Below the pieces are notes generated by a model that had not been told where the DNA came from, made no database searches, and saw only the letters and a list, made by a program, of their open reading frames with translations. A stretch of 64,000 bases of DNA from Massilia sp. erpn (GTDB lineage Bacteria > Pseudomonadota > Gammaproteobacteria > Burkholderiales > Burkholderiaceae_D), in contig NZ_CP053748.1 in assembly GCF_024400215.1 (NCBI RefSeq), positions 2,480,001-2,544,000 of the forward strand. The letters run 5' to 3'. Position 1 is the first letter of the stretch. The number at the start of each line of letters is the position of its first letter. A program made the translations under genes and the position numbers. Positions 8,855 through 19,000 of this stretch are shown here, piece after piece.

Positions 8855-10915
8855 CTAATGCGGCGGCGCGGGCTCGTCCGGTGCGCGCACATGTGCCAGC
8901 AGCGACAGGCTGCGCCGGCCCGGCGGCGGCGTCAGCAGGCTGACCACGACCAGCACCAGCATGCCGGCCGGCACGCCGAAGATGCCGGCCGAGATCGGCG
9001 CGATATGGAACCATTGGCCGGCCACGCCTTCGCCCAGTACCGGATGGGTGCGCAGCATGTAATAGATGCACACACCGAGGCCACCCACCATGGCCGCCAC
9101 CGCTCCGGCGCGGTTGGCGCGCGGCCAGAACACGCCCAGCACCAGCACCGGGAACAAGGTGGAGGCGGCCAGCGAGAAGGCGGCGCCGACCAGGGACAGG
9201 ATGTCGCCCGGCTTGGTGGAGGCGGCGTAGGCCGCGATGAAGGCCACGGCCAGCAGCAGCAGCTTGGAAATCGTCACCCGCTTCTGGGTCGAGGCGTTGG
9301 GATCGACGATCTTGTAATAGATATCGTGCGACAGCGCATTCGAGATCGCCAGCAGCAGGCCGTCGGCGGTGGAGAGGGCGGCCGCCAGCCCGCCCGCCGC
9401 CACCAGCCCCGAGATCACATAGGGCAGGCCGGCGATTTCCGGCGTGGCCAGCACCAGCACGTCGGCGTCGATGGCGATTTCGGCCAGCTGCACGATGCCG
9501 TCGCGGTTGATGTCGGTGATGCTGACCAGGGGATGCAGCTTGTCCACATTGGCCCAGTAGGAAATCCAGGTTGGCAGGCGCGAGAATTCGGTGCCCACCA
9601 GCGCGTGGTAGATATCGTATTTGACCAGCACCGCCAGCGCCGGAATCGCCAGGTAAATCAGCAGGATGAAGAACAGGGTCCAGAACACCGACTGGCGCGC
9701 CTCGTGCAACGAGGGCGTGGTGTAGGAGCGCATCAGGATGTGCGGCAGCGCGGCCGTGCCCAGCATCAGGCAGAAGGCCAGGGCCAGGAAGTTGTTGCGC
9801 TTGATGTCGGACTGTTCGCGGTCGGCGCCGGGGAAGGGCTGGGCGTGCGGCGTGATCGGACGGGCGCGGGCGCGGTTGTAGTCGCGCGCCGCGGTCCAGG
9901 CGGTGGCGGCCTCGTCGGCATTTTTCGGGTAGGAGATCAGCGCGCGCTCGGCATTGCGCACCTCGGCCAGCGAGGCGTTGCGCTGCTTCACGCGGTCGAG
10001 CTGGCGCTGGGCTTCCTGGCGGCCCGTTTCCCAGGAGGCGGGCAGGGCGCGCAGGCGCTGCTCGTACTCCTCGGCGCGCTGGCCGAAGATGGCGCGCACC
10101 TCGCGCTCCTTGCTGTCGTCCTTCAGCACCGCCTCGCGCGCGCTGATTTCCGGCAGCAGCTTGCCGTAGGCGACCAGTGGCACCGGGTTGCCGCCATGCT
10201 TGGCCGACATCCACATCACGGGAATCAGGAAGGCCACCAGGATGATGATGTACTGCGCCACCTGGGTCCAGGTGATGGCGCGCATGCCGCCCAGGAAGGA
10301 GCAGACCAGGATGCTGGCCAGGCCGAGGAAGATGCCGACCGAGAAATCGACGCCGGTGAAGCGCGAGGCGATCAGGCCCACCGCGTAAATCTGCGCCACC
10401 ACATAGATGAAGGAGACCATGATGGTGGCCGCCACGCCCAGCATGCGGATCAGGCGGCCGTTGTCGGCGTCGCCATAACGCGCCGCCAGGAAGTCGGGAA
10501 TCGTGTACTGGCCGAATTTGCGCAGATACGGTGCGATCAGCAGCGCCACCAGGCAATAGCCGCCGGTCCAGCCCATGATATAGGCCAGGCCGTCGAAGCC
10601 GTAATGGTAGAGCCCGCCCGCCAGGCTGATGAAGCTGGCCGCCGAAATCCAGTCGGCCGCCGTCGCCATGCCGTTGTACAGGGCCGGCACGCGCCGCCCC
10701 GCCACATAGTATTCCGTCACCTTGGACGTGCGGCTGACCACGCCGATCAGCGCATACAGCACGATGGTGGCGACCATGAAGAGATAGCCGATCCAGACGC
10801 GCGGCATGCCTTCTTTCTCCAGCACGGCCAGGGCCACCAGGAAGCCGGCGAAGCACAGCGTGAAGACCGCGTAGTAATGCGTGATGCGCTGGAAATAGCT
10901 GCGCGGCTGGCTCAT
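8855..10915 (-). CDS. Sodium:solute symporter (VC_2705/ActP-like)
   Basis: A 686-aa inner-membrane sodium:solute symporter, the large subunit of the DUF4212-associated group, probably importing acetate or another small carboxylate. SSS-family segments include YNGMATAADWISAASFISLAG, GYCLVALLIAPYLRKFGQYT, the FSVGIFLGLASILVCSFLGG helix and AAALSTADGLLLAISNALSHD. It is longer than ActP (about 550 aa) because of a charged loop of about 120 residues (EISAREAVLKDDSKEREVR onwards) in the middle, which looks helical. Its ATG overlaps the DUF4212 stop by 4 bp, and it is the last gene of an operon with its own two-component system. Confidence 0.9.
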   Translation of the reverse strand: MSQPRSYFQRITHYYAVFTLCFAGFLVALAVLEKEGMPRVWIGYLFMVATIVLYALIGVVSRTSKVTEYYVAGRRVPALYNGMATAADWISAASFISLAGGLYHYGFDGLAYIMGWTGGYCLVALLIAPYLRKFGQYTIPDFLAARYGDADNGRLIRMLGVAATIMVSFIYVVAQIYAVGLIASRFTGVDFSVGIFLGLASILVCSFLGGMRAITWTQVAQYIIILVAFLIPVMWMSAKHGGNPVPLVAYGKLLPEISAREAVLKDDSKEREVRAIFGQRAEEYEQRLRALPASWETGRQEAQRQLDRVKQRNASLAEVRNAERALISYPKNADEAATAWTAARDYNRARARPITPHAQPFPGADREQSDIKRNNFLALAFCLMLGTAALPHILMRSYTTPSLHEARQSVFWTLFFILLIYLAIPALAVLVKYDIYHALVGTEFSRLPTWISYWANVDKLHPLVSITDINRDGIVQLAEIAIDADVLVLATPEIAGLPYVISGLVAAGGLAAALSTADGLLLAISNALSHDIYYKIVDPNASTQKRVTISKLLLLAVAFIAAYAASTKPGDILSLVGAAFSLAASTLFPVLVLGVFWPRANRAGAVAAMVGGLGVCIYYMLRTHPVLGEGVAGQWFHIAPISAGIFGVPAGMLVLVVVSLLTPPPGRRSLSLLAHVRAPDEPAPPH

Positions 10916-11184
10916 CGGGCCTGCTCCAGGGCTTGCACCTGCGCCGCATACTGGCGGTCGAGGCGGCGCATGCGCCAGGTGTAGACGGCGATGATGGCCA
11001 GGTAGGCCAGCGATGCGCCCTGGGCCGCCATATAGAAGGAGAGCGGCCAGCCGAACAGCGTCAGCCCGCTCAGCTCGCGCGCAAAGAACACGGCGCAGAA
11101 ACCGGTCAGCAGCCAGGCCAGCAAGAGCACGGCGGTCAGGCGGCGGGTCTGGCGCCAGTGGCGCGCGCGCGGCGTGTCATCCAT
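10912..11184 (-). CDS. DUF4212 small membrane subunit of the symporter
   Basis: A 90-aa protein with two predicted membrane helices (about 15-35 and 47-68), matching the DUF4212 family that nearly always precedes a VC_2705-type symporter and is thought to be its small subunit. The ATG at 11184 lies inside the 3' end of the histidine-kinase gene (8-bp overlap), and its TGA overlaps the symporter start. The arrangement points to tightly coupled translation of kinase, small subunit and transporter. Confidence 0.85.
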   Translation of the reverse strand: MDDTPRARHWRQTRRLTAVLLLAWLLTGFCAVFFARELSGLTLFGWPLSFYMAAQGASLAYLAIIAVYTWRMRRLDRQYAAQVQALEQAR

Positions 11185-12715
11185 AGTAGGGTTCTTCCTC
11201 AGGAAGCGGGGCGGGCGGCGCCAGCAGCGGGAAGCTGACGCGGAACAGGCTGCCGGGCAGCTTGGCATTGCCGGCGCGCGGATTGGCAAAGATATCGACT
11301 TCGGCCGCGTGCTGCTGGGCGATTTCGCGCACGATGGCCAGGCCCAGGCCGCTGCCCGGCATATTGCTGCCGAGGATGCGGTAAAAGCGCTCGAAAATAT
11401 GCGGCCGTTCGGCGGCCGGGATGCCGGGACCGGTATCCTCGACTTCCAGCATGGCCTGGGCAGCATCGCTGCGCACGCGCACCGTGACGCTGCCGCCGGC
11501 CGGCGTGTAGCGCAGCGCATTGTCGATCAGGTTGGACAGCATTTCGCGCAGCATCAGGGAATTGCCCTGGATGCGCACTTCCCCGGCCGGCCCTTCGAAG
11601 CCGAGGTCGATGCGGTAGTTAAAGGACGCCTGCACCCAGTCATGCACCGTGCTGCGCGCCAGTTCGCCCAGCTCGACCGCCACATGCACCGCGCCGGCCT
11701 GCGGCTGGTGCTCGGCGCGCGCCAGGGCCAGCAGCTGGTTGACCAGGCGCGTGGCCGCCTCCGAACTCTTGGCCAGCTGTTCCAGCGAGCGGTGGATTTC
11801 CAGCTGGTCGGTCTGGCGCAGCGCCAGCTCGGACTGGGTGCGCATGCCGGCCAGCGGCGTTTTCATCTGATGGGCGGCGTCGGCGATGAAACGTTTTTGC
11901 ATCTCCATCGATTGCGCCAGCCGCGCCAGCATCTCGTTGAGCGAGGTGACCAGGGGCGTGATTTCCTCGGGCACCTGGTTCGGCTCGATCGGGCTCAGGT
12001 CGTCCGAGCGGCGCGCGCGTATGCGTTCCTGCAATTCGGCCAGCGGCGACAGGCCGCGCGAGAGCGCGAACCAGACCAGGGCCAGCACCACGGGCAGGAT
12101 GATGAACTGGGGCAGGATCACGCCCTTGATGATTTCATTGGCCAGCTTGGCGCGCTTTTCCAGCGTCTCGGCCACCTGCACCAGGGCCAGCGGCGCAGCC
12201 GGCGCCTGGCCGGACGCGCCCTGGTGCACATAGGCATAAGCGATGCGGATGGGCGTGCCGTGCAGGGTCTCGTTGCGGAAATGGACGGCGCCGGCGCGCA
12301 CGTCTTCCTCGTCCTCGTGCGGACGGGGCAGGTCGCGGTCGCCGTCCAGCACGGCGCCATTGCCGCCCACGATCTGGAAATACACGCTGTCGATATCGTC
12401 GGCGCGCAGGATGTCGCGCGCCGCGCCCGGCAGCCGCGGCGCCGGCACGCCGTCGACGCTGCGCACCTGCTGGCTGAGCACGGTGACGCTGTCTTCCAGC
12501 GCATGGTCGAAGGGCTGGTTGGCGATCGATTTGGCCACCAGATAGGTGATGGCGATGCTCATCGGCCACAGCAGCAGCAGCGGGGCCAGCATCCAGTCCA
12601 GGATTTCGCCGAACAGCGAGTGCTGGACTTCATTGCTGTGACCGGCCGATGGCAGATCCCAGGCGGCCTGGCTGGCCGCGCCTTCCTCGTCCGCCTCGGC
12701 CGCGCGTGGACTCAC
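11177..12715 (-). CDS. Sensor histidine kinase (TctE/QseC-like)
   Basis: A 512-aa membrane histidine kinase. A short cytoplasmic N-terminus is followed by a membrane helix (LAPLLLLWPMSIAITYLVA), a periplasmic domain of about 150 residues of the 2CSK_N type, a second helix (ILPQFIILPVVLALVWFAL), HAMP, then the kinase core. The phosphorylated His282 is in FIADAAHQMKTPLAG; ATPase boxes are LSNLIDNALRYTP, EDTGPGIP and GSGLGLAIV. It starts with GTG, overlapping the response-regulator stop by 4 bp. Because it shares an operon with the symporter, it probably senses the transported substrate or its carboxylate class; that ligand is inferred. Confidence 0.9.
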   Translation of the reverse strand: MSPRAAEADEEGAASQAAWDLPSAGHSNEVQHSLFGEILDWMLAPLLLLWPMSIAITYLVAKSIANQPFDHALEDSVTVLSQQVRSVDGVPAPRLPGAARDILRADDIDSVYFQIVGGNGAVLDGDRDLPRPHEDEEDVRAGAVHFRNETLHGTPIRIAYAYVHQGASGQAPAAPLALVQVAETLEKRAKLANEIIKGVILPQFIILPVVLALVWFALSRGLSPLAELQERIRARRSDDLSPIEPNQVPEEITPLVTSLNEMLARLAQSMEMQKRFIADAAHQMKTPLAGMRTQSELALRQTDQLEIHRSLEQLAKSSEAATRLVNQLLALARAEHQPQAGAVHVAVELGELARSTVHDWVQASFNYRIDLGFEGPAGEVRIQGNSLMLREMLSNLIDNALRYTPAGGSVTVRVRSDAAQAMLEVEDTGPGIPAAERPHIFERFYRILGSNMPGSGLGLAIVREIAQQHAAEVDIFANPRAGNAKLPGSLFRVSFPLLAPPAPLPEEEPYYG

Positions 12716-13404
12716 TTGGCCTCGGCCCCCGCGCCCGGATTGAATTTTTCCAGGCAGTAACCGAGGCCGCGCACGGTGGCGATGCGGATGCCGCCCACCT
12801 CGATCTTCTTGCGCAGCCGGTGCACATACACCTCGATGGCGTTATTGCTGACTTCCTCGCCCCACTCGCACAGATGGTCGACCAGCTGTTCCTTCGATAC
12901 CAGGCGGCCGCTGCGCGCCAAAAGGATTTCCAGCAAGCCCAGTTCGCGTGCCGACAATTCCAGCATCTGCTCATTGATATAGGCGCTGCGCCCGACCTGG
13001 TCATAGGTCAGCGGGCCGTGGCGCACGAGGGCCGAGCCGCCGCCCTGGCCGCGCCGGGTCAGGGCGCGCACGCGCGCCTCCAGTTCCGACAGGGCGAAGG
13101 GTTTGGCCATATAATCGTCGGCCCCCAGGTCGAGGCCGTTGACGCGCTGTTCGACCGAATCGGCGGCGGTCAGGATCAGCACCGGCAGCAGCGAGGCGCG
13201 GGCGCGCAGCCGGCGCAGCACGTCCAGTCCGCTCATCTTGGGCAAGCCCAGGTCGAGGATCAGCAGGTCGAATTCCTGGGTGGACAGGGCGGCGTCGGCC
13301 TCCTGCCCGTTTTTGACACAGTCGATGGCATAGCCCGACTGGCGCAGGGAACGGGTCAGGCCGTCGGCCAGCACGCTGTCATCTTCGGCAAGTAAAATAC
13401 GCAT
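12712..13404 (-). CDS. OmpR-family response regulator
   Basis: A 230-aa two-component response regulator: receiver domain (acidic AEDD near the N-terminus, phospho-acceptor Asp51 in LLILDLGLP, Thr in LILTAAD, Lys in MAKPF) and a C-terminal winged helix (ELGLLEILLARSGRLVSKEQL, then YVHRLRKKIE, VRGLGY). It is the first gene of the operon with kinase, DUF4212 protein and symporter and should control transcription of that operon. GTG at 13407 or ATG at 13404 are adjacent possible starts; the ATG is chosen. Neither has a strong ribosome site. Confidence 0.9.
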   Translation of the reverse strand: MRILLAEDDSVLADGLTRSLRQSGYAIDCVKNGQEADAALSTQEFDLLILDLGLPKMSGLDVLRRLRARASLLPVLILTAADSVEQRVNGLDLGADDYMAKPFALSELEARVRALTRRGQGGGSALVRHGPLTYDQVGRSAYINEQMLELSARELGLLEILLARSGRLVSKEQLVDHLCEWGEEVSNNAIEVYVHRLRKKIEVGGIRIATVRGLGYCLEKFNPGAGAEAK

Positions 13405-13508
13405 CACGCAATCCGGCTCAAGAGACTTTCATTGTGTTTCATTTTACGCATTGTCGACAGCTTTTGATGTGGATTAAACCTGCCTCAAGAAGGTGCTTGC
13501 CAAAAGCA

Positions 13509-13524
13509 CTGTTTTTTTATACAG
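13509..13524. promoter_or_regulatory. LexA (SOS) box upstream of recA
   Basis: CTGTTTTTTTATACAG fits the CTGT-N8-ACAG LexA consensus exactly and lies 42 bp before the recA ATG, where LexA would block the promoter. This indicates DNA-damage induction of recA. Confidence 0.85.
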
Positions 13525-13566
13525 TATCGCTTGTAGCGACACCAACCCACTGCGCGAAAGAAGATT

Positions 13567-14649
13567 ATGGACGATAAAAAAGCTGTAGTACCGGCATCGG
13601 AAAAAGCCAAGGCGCTGGCCGCCGCGCTGGCTCAGATTGAGAAGCAGTTCGGCAAAGGCTCCGTGATGCGCATGGACGCATCGGCGCCGATCGAGGAAGT
13701 GCAGACCGTCTCCACCGGCTCCCTGGGCCTGGATATCGCGCTGGGCGTGGGTGGCCTGCCGCGCGGCCGCGTGGTGGAAATCTACGGTCCCGAATCGTCC
13801 GGCAAGACCACGCTGACCCTGCAGACCATCGCCGAAATGCAGAAAATCGGCGGCACCTGCGCCTTTATCGACGCCGAACACGCGCTGGACGTGGGTTATG
13901 CGCAGAAACTGGGCGTGAATCTGCACGAGCTGCTGATTTCCCAGCCCGACACCGGCGAACAGGCGCTGGAAATCTGCGACGCCCTGGTGCGCTCCGGCAG
14001 CGTCGACATGGTGGTGGTGGACTCGGTGGCGGCCCTGACCCCGCGCGCCGAGATCGAAGGCGATATGGGCGACTCCCTGCCTGGCCTGCAAGCGCGTCTG
14101 ATGTCGCAAGCGCTGCGCAAGCTGACCGGCTCGATCAACCGCACCAATACCCTGGTCATCTTCATCAACCAGATCCGCATGAAGATCGGCGTCATGTTCG
14201 GCAGCCCGGAAACCACGACCGGCGGCAATGCGCTGAAGTTCTACGCCTCGGTGCGCCTGGACATCCGCCGCACCGGCTCGATCAAGTCGGGCGACGAGGT
14301 GATCGGCAACGAAACCAAGGTCAAAGTGGTCAAGAACAAGATCGCGCCGCCATTCAAGGAAGCCCACTTCGACATTCTGTATGGCGAAGGCACGTCGCGC
14401 GAAGGCGAGATCATCGACCTCGGCGTGGAAGCGAAGATCGTCGAGAAATCCGGCTCCTGGTACAGCTATAACGGCGAACGCATCGGCCAGGGCAAGGACA
14501 ACGCCCGCATCTACCTGAAAGAGCGTCCAGCACTGGCGCGCGAGATCGAGAACAAGGTGCGCGCTTCGCTCGGCGTGCGCGAACTGCCGCCGGCCAGCGG
14601 CGACGACGACGGCGATGCGCCGGCGCCGAAGCTGAAGGCCGTCGACTAA
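13567..14649 (+). CDS. recA: Recombinase A
   Basis: A 360-aa RecA, the strand-exchange ATPase and LexA co-protease. It has Walker [10 protein letters not shown], the MAW-loop region around [20 protein letters not shown], Walker [16 protein letters not shown], loop 2 [20 protein letters not shown], and an acidic C-terminal tail ([11 protein letters not shown]). Length and sequence are typical for Burkholderiales. The ATG has AAAGAAG upstream, and a perfect LexA box sits in the promoter region. recX follows 78 bp downstream, the usual order. A 500-codon antisense frame across the gene is a composition artefact. Confidence 0.99.
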   Translation: MDDKKAVVPASEKAKALAAALAQIEKQFGKGSVMRMDASAPIEEVQTVSTGSLGLDIALGVGGLPRGRVVEIYGPESSGKTTLTLQTIAEMQKIGGTCAFIDAEHALDVGYAQKLGVNLHELLISQPDTGEQALEICDALVRSGSVDMVVVDSVAALTPRAEIEGDMGDSLPGLQARLMSQALRKLTGSINRTNTLVIFINQIRMKIGVMFGSPETTTGGNALKFYASVRLDIRRTGSIKSGDEVIGNETKVKVVKNKIAPPFKEAHFDILYGEGTSREGEIIDLGVEAKIVEKSGSWYSYNGERIGQGKDNARIYLKERPALAREIENKVRASLGVRELPPASGDDDGDAPAPKLKAVD

Positions 14650-14727
14650 GACCGCGTCCCGGTTTGAACCCGTCGCCACCGTCCCGCCGCGCGCGGCGCG
14701 GTGGCGATTGCATTTGGAGTACAGGAT

Positions 14728-15189
14728 ATGCCCCTCCCGCCCATCAGTCTGAAAGCGCGCGCCCTGCGCCTGCTGTCCACGCGCGAGCACAGCCGCCTGG
14801 AGCTGGGTCGCAAGCTGGCCCGCTACGCCGAAGCGGGCGAAGAGGAGGTCGAAGCCCTGCTCAACTGGCTGGAGCAGAATAAATGGCTGTCGCAGGAACG
14901 TTTTTCCGAATCGCTGATCCATCGCCGCGCCGCGCGCTACGGCAATAGCCGCATCGTGGCCGAGCTGCAAAGTCACGGCATCGGCGGCGAAGCCCTGCAG
15001 GAGCTCAAGGCCGGCCTGGCCGAAGACGAAGTGGCGCGCTGCTGCGAAGTGTGGCGCCGCAAATTCGGTGAAGTGGCCGAAGACGCCGAAGGCCGCAGCA
15101 AGCAGATGCGTTTCCTGATCGGCCGCGGCTTTTCCCAGCGCGCCGTGAAAGCCGCCATGCGCGGCTACGACCCCGACGAGGAATACTGA
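14728..15189 (+). CDS. recX: Regulatory protein RecX
   Basis: A 153-aa RecX, the modulator that caps and destabilises RecA filaments. It shows the three-helix repeat pattern: [20 protein letters not shown] at the start, [33 protein letters not shown] in the middle, and [19 protein letters not shown] at the end. The ATG at 14728 is preceded by GGAG at good spacing; an upstream in-frame start would add unrelated residues. It follows recA on the same strand and probably shares its SOS control. Confidence 0.95.
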   Translation: MPLPPISLKARALRLLSTREHSRLELGRKLARYAEAGEEEVEALLNWLEQNKWLSQERFSESLIHRRAARYGNSRIVAELQSHGIGGEALQELKAGLAEDEVARCCEVWRRKFGEVAEDAEGRSKQMRFLIGRGFSQRAVKAAMRGYDPDEEY

Positions 15190-15365
15190 GCGGCCGTGTC
15201 ACACCGGGCGGCACTGCTTTTTTCGCGCAGGAATCATGCGTTGTGCTACACTTTTGGGGTTTTATGCAGCACCGCGGGTGCGGTGGGTTGTCCGTAGAAG
15301 CTGCGGCAACGTGCTTAACAGTACATCGCTGCTTACTAATTGCGCCGCGCGAGCGGCACCGTCTT

Positions 15366-15941
15366 ATGTCCCTGTCAACTCCAGTCTCCCGACGTGAGCT
15401 GCGCCATACGCGCGCCATAGACATCCGAGCGTTCGCGCGCGACGATGGCCTGTGGGATCTTGACGCCCATATCACGGACATCAAAGTAAAGGACACCCTG
15501 CTGGCTTCCGGCCAGCGTCCGGGCGGCCAGCCTCTGCATGACCTGTGGCTGCGCATCACCGTGGACCTCCAGCTCACCATCGTCGCCGCCGAAGCGGTAT
15601 CGGACGCCGTGCCTTATCCCGGCTTCTGCAATACCATCGGCCCGGCATATGCGCAGCTGGTCGGCTTGAACCTGATGAAGGGCTTCCGCCAGGCGCTGAA
15701 GCAGCGGCTGGCAGGTATTGCCGGCTGTACCCATCTGACGGAACTGGCCCAGATCCTGCCCGCGGCCGCCGTGCAAGCTTTTGCCAGCGATGTCTGGCCC
15801 ACGCACGACGCCGCCAGCGTCACTCCCCAAACCAGCACCCAACCGTTCCAGCTCGACCGCTGCCACGCCCTGCGCACCGATGGCGGCGCCGTGGCGCAGT
15901 TTTATCCGCGCTGGGCGGCCACGCCTGGGGCCAGTGTCTAG
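15366..15941 (+). CDS. DUF2889 domain protein
   Basis: A 191-aa conserved proteobacterial protein of unknown function. It matches the DUF2889 pattern: [47 protein letters not shown] and [40 protein letters not shown]. The last segment, with Cys and His residues, is the most conserved in the family. The ATG at 15366 begins the recognisable domain. The 175 bp before it hold no gene that I can support. It stands alone between recX and sucC. Confidence 0.8.
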   Translation: MSLSTPVSRRELRHTRAIDIRAFARDDGLWDLDAHITDIKVKDTLLASGQRPGGQPLHDLWLRITVDLQLTIVAAEAVSDAVPYPGFCNTIGPAYAQLVGLNLMKGFRQALKQRLAGIAGCTHLTELAQILPAAAVQAFASDVWPTHDAASVTPQTSTQPFQLDRCHALRTDGGAVAQFYPRWAATPGASV

Positions 15942-16021
15942 GTCCAGCTGCGCTGCATGAGCTGTTTATTTTTGCAACATTAACCGTATTTCACATCAGT
16001 ATCAGAAGAAGGGAAGCCAGC

Positions 16022-17188
16022 ATGAAAATCCATGAGTATCAAGGCAAAGAGATCCTCCGAAAATTCGGAGTGACGGTTCCGCGCGGCATTCCGTGCATGT
16101 CCGTGGAAGAGGCGGTGAAAGCTGCTGAAACCCTGGGCGGCCCGGTGTGGGTAGTGAAGGCGCAGATCCATGCTGGCGGCCGCGGCAAAGGCGGCGGCGT
16201 GAAGGTAGCCAAGTCCATGGAACAAGTGAAAGAGTACGCTGACCAGATCATGGGCATGCAGCTGGTGACCCACCAGACCGGTCCGGAAGGCCAGAAAGTG
16301 CGCCGCCTGATGATCGAAGAAGGCGCCGACATCAAGAAGGAACTGTACGTTTCCCTGGTGACCGACCGTGTCACCCAGCGCGTGGTGCTGATGGCCTCCT
16401 CCGAAGGCGGCATGGACATCGAAGAAGTTGCTGAAAAACACCCAGAACTGATCCACAACGTGGTGATCGATCCGGCCGTGGGCCTGACCGACGCCGACGC
16501 CGACGCCGTGGCCGCCAAGATCGGCGTGCCAGCCGAATCGATCGCCGACGCCCGCGCCAACCTGCAAGGCCTGTACAAAGCCTACTGGGAAACCGACGCC
16601 TCGCTGGCTGAAATCAACCCGCTGATCCTGACCGGTTCCGGCAAAGTGATCGCCCTGGACGCCAAGTTCAACTTCGATGCCAACGCCCTGTTCCGTCATC
16701 CGGAAATCGTCGCTTACCGCGACCTGGACGAAGAAGATCCAGCCGAAGTCGAAGCTTCGAAATTCGACCTGGCCTACATCTCCCTGGACGGCAATATCGG
16801 CTGCCTGGTGAACGGCGCCGGCCTGGCCATGGCCACCATGGACACCATCAAGCTGTTCGGCGGCGAACCAGCCAACTTCCTGGACGTGGGCGGTGGCGCA
16901 ACGGCCGAGAAAGTGACCGAAGCGTTCAAGATCATGCTGAAAAACCCAGAACTGAAAGCCATTCTGGTGAATATCTTCGGCGGCATCATGCGCTGCGACG
17001 TGATCGCCGAAGGCGTGATCACCGCTTCCAAAGCCGTGTCCCTGAACGTGCCGCTGGTGGTCCGCATGAAGGGCACCAACGAAGACCTGGGCAAGAAGAT
17101 GCTGGCCGACTCCGGTCTGCCGATCATCGCCGCCGACACCATGGAAGACGCAGCCAAGAGCGTTGTTGCAGCCGCTGCCGGTAAATAA
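16022..17188 (+). CDS. sucC: Succinyl-CoA synthetase, beta subunit
   Basis: A 388-aa ADP/GDP-forming succinyl-CoA ligase beta subunit of the TCA cycle. It opens [17 protein letters not shown], has an ATP-grasp domain ([26 protein letters not shown]) and the C-terminal ligase domain ([32 protein letters not shown]). The length equals that of E. coli SucC. A GAAGGGAAG ribosome site precedes the ATG; an in-frame upstream extension into the DUF2889 gene is not used. sucD follows after 13 bp. Confidence 0.98.
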   Translation: MKIHEYQGKEILRKFGVTVPRGIPCMSVEEAVKAAETLGGPVWVVKAQIHAGGRGKGGGVKVAKSMEQVKEYADQIMGMQLVTHQTGPEGQKVRRLMIEEGADIKKELYVSLVTDRVTQRVVLMASSEGGMDIEEVAEKHPELIHNVVIDPAVGLTDADADAVAAKIGVPAESIADARANLQGLYKAYWETDASLAEINPLILTGSGKVIALDAKFNFDANALFRHPEIVAYRDLDEEDPAEVEASKFDLAYISLDGNIGCLVNGAGLAMATMDTIKLFGGEPANFLDVGGGATAEKVTEAFKIMLKNPELKAILVNIFGGIMRCDVIAEGVITASKAVSLNVPLVVRMKGTNEDLGKKMLADSGLPIIAADTMEDAAKSVVAAAAGK

Positions 17189-17201
17189 TTAAGGAATCAA
17201 C

Positions 17202-18083
17202 ATGTCTATTCTGATCAATAAAGACACCAAAGTCATCACCCAGGGTATCACCGGCAAAACCGGCCAGTTCCACACCCGTATGTGCCGCGAATACGCGAAC
17301 GGCAAAAACGCCTTCGTTGCTGGCGTGAACCCGAAGAAAGCCGGCGAAGACTTCGAAGGCATTCCTATCTACGCTTCCGTCAAAGAAGCCAAATCGGAAA
17401 CCGGCGCGACCGTTTCCGTGATCTACGTTCCACCAGCAGGCGCGGCCGCCGCGATCTGGGAAGCCGTGGAAGCCGAGCTGGACCTGGCAATTTGCATCAC
17501 CGAAGGCATTCCAGTGCGCGACATGATGGAAATCAAAGACCGCATGGCCAAAGCCAATTCCAAAACCCTGCTGCTGGGCCCGAACTGCCCAGGCCTGATC
17601 ACCCCTGACGAAATCAAGATCGGCATCATGCCAGGCCACATCCACCGTAAAGGCCGCATCGGCGTGGTGTCCCGTTCGGGCACCCTGACCTATGAAGCCG
17701 TGGCGCAGCTGACCGCGCTGGGCCTGGGCCAATCGTCGGCCGTGGGCATCGGCGGCGACCCGATCAACGGTCTGAAGCACATCGACGTGATGAAAGCCTT
17801 CAACGACGATCCAGACACCGACGCGGTCATCATGATCGGCGAAATCGGCGGTCCGGACGAAGCCAATGCGGCCCGTTGGATCAAGGACAATATGAAGAAA
17901 CCAGTGGTCGGCTTCATCGCCGGCGTTACCGCTCCTCCGGGCAAGCGCATGGGCCACGCCGGCGCGCTGATCTCCGGCGGCGCCGACACCGCGCAAGCCA
18001 AACTGGAAATCATGGAAGCCTGCGGCATCACCGTGACCAAGAACCCGTCCGAAATGGCGCGTCTGCTGAAAGCAATGCTGTAA
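17202..18083 (+). CDS. sucD: Succinyl-CoA synthetase, alpha subunit
   Basis: A 293-aa partner of SucC, carrying the CoA-binding domain and the phosphorylated histidine (His252 in [10 protein letters not shown]). It starts [25 protein letters not shown], the canonical CoA-binding N-terminus; [12 protein letters not shown] and [17 protein letters not shown] are also typical. AAGGA lies before the ATG. The stop is followed by a strong hairpin terminator, so sucCD forms a two-gene unit. Confidence 0.98.
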   Translation: MSILINKDTKVITQGITGKTGQFHTRMCREYANGKNAFVAGVNPKKAGEDFEGIPIYASVKEAKSETGATVSVIYVPPAGAAAAIWEAVEAELDLAICITEGIPVRDMMEIKDRMAKANSKTLLLGPNCPGLITPDEIKIGIMPGHIHRKGRIGVVSRSGTLTYEAVAQLTALGLGQSSAVGIGGDPINGLKHIDVMKAFNDDPDTDAVIMIGEIGGPDEANAARWIKDNMKKPVVGFIAGVTAPPGKRMGHAGALISGGADTAQAKLEIMEACGITVTKNPSEMARLLKAML

Positions 18084-18109
18084 TATTGCCTGCTTTGCAG
18101 TAATAATAG

Positions 18110-18134
18110 CGGGGAGCTTCGGCTCCCCGTTTTT
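18110..18134 (+). terminator. Rho-independent terminator after sucD
   Basis: A perfect 8-bp stem CGGGGAGC / GCTCCCCG with a TTCG tetraloop is followed by a run of T. Confidence 0.9.
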
Positions 18135-18151
18135 ATTTTCCGGAGGCGGAT

Positions 18152-18787
18152 TTGGCGAAGATTATCGTGTCGCGGGACGGCGTGGTGGAACAGCAGATCC
18201 AGCTCAGCAAGGAAAGCATGAGCGTGGGCCGCCATCGCCACAACGATATTGTGCTCAACCATCCGGCCGTCAGCGGCCAGCACGCCCTGATCACCACCAT
18301 CCTCGATGATTCCTTCCTGGAAGACTTGCACAGCACCAATGGCACCTTCGTCAACGGCCACCGCATCGGCAAGCATTTCCTGCAGCACAAAGACCTGATC
18401 AAGCTGGCCAAGTACCAGATCGAATTCCTGGCCGACGGTATCCGGCCGCTGACGGCGGCCCAGGCCGCCCGCCATCCGGCCGCGCCGGAACTGGCACCCG
18501 CCGGGCCACTGCCCACCGCCGATGGTCCGCCCGGCCGCATCGAGGTGCTCAACGGCAGCAATATGGGTAAGCAGCTTAGCCTGCTCAAAACCCTGACCTC
18601 CCTCGGCCGTCCCGGCGTACAGGTGGTGGTGATCGCCCGCACGGCGGACGGCTACACCATCTCCCACGTCGAAGGCGCCGCCCCCTCCCTGCTCAATGGC
18701 GCGCCCCTGGGTCGCGCCGCCCAGCGCCTGCTGCCCGATGACGTTATCGATCTCGGCGGCACCCTGATGGCCTTCCGCCGGCCCTGA
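18152..18787 (+). CDS. FHA-domain protein
   Basis: A 211-aa protein with a forkhead-associated (phosphothreonine-binding) domain at about residues 20-85: SVGRHRHNDIVLNHPAVSGQHA carries the GR..NDI...VS..HA signature, followed by LEDLHSTNGTFVNG. The C-terminal half (from about 125) looks like a second, degenerate FHA-like module. Translation appears to start at TTG (18152) with CGGAGG upstream; the resulting MAKIIVSRDG N-terminus is usual for this family. It lies just after the sucD terminator and upstream of a pilin gene. A signalling role is inferred from the fold; the partner is unknown. Confidence 0.85.
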   Translation: MAKIIVSRDGVVEQQIQLSKESMSVGRHRHNDIVLNHPAVSGQHALITTILDDSFLEDLHSTNGTFVNGHRIGKHFLQHKDLIKLAKYQIEFLADGIRPLTAAQAARHPAAPELAPAGPLPTADGPPGRIEVLNGSNMGKQLSLLKTLTSLGRPGVQVVVIARTADGYTISHVEGAAPSLLNGAPLGRAAQRLLPDDVIDLGGTLMAFRRP

Positions 18788-18933
18788 CAAAAATCGTCAG
18801 CTGACGCTTTTTGGCGGGCCGGGCTGACAAACTTTGTCCCTGCGCTGACAAAAAACGGCAGGCTAGCATCTTAAAACTGACAATTCCTGCGCCGGGAAGG
18901 GCGGATTTCGTCGCCCCGATGGAAAAAATGGGC

Positions 18934-18950
18934 TGGCACGGCGATTGCAC
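18934..18950 (+). promoter_or_regulatory. Sigma-54 promoter of the pilin gene
   Basis: TGGCACGGCGATTGCAC matches the -24/-12 consensus (TGGCAC-N5-TTGCA) with the required GG-N10-GC spacing. The pilin ATG is about 50 bp downstream. Type IV pilin genes are classically sigma-54 dependent under PilS/PilR. Confidence 0.9.
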
Positions 18951-19000
18951 TATGTCCTGTGTCTCACCCAACTTTAGTCTTTCACCTGAGGAGCAGCAAA

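Noticed and set aside
8612..10984. 790-codon plus-strand open frame
   Set aside because: It is antisense to the symporter gene; the product is a low-complexity Arg/Gly/His/Gln-rich string.
13474..14976. 500-codon minus-strand open frame over recA
   Set aside because: recA on the other strand is unmistakable; the antisense product has no family features.
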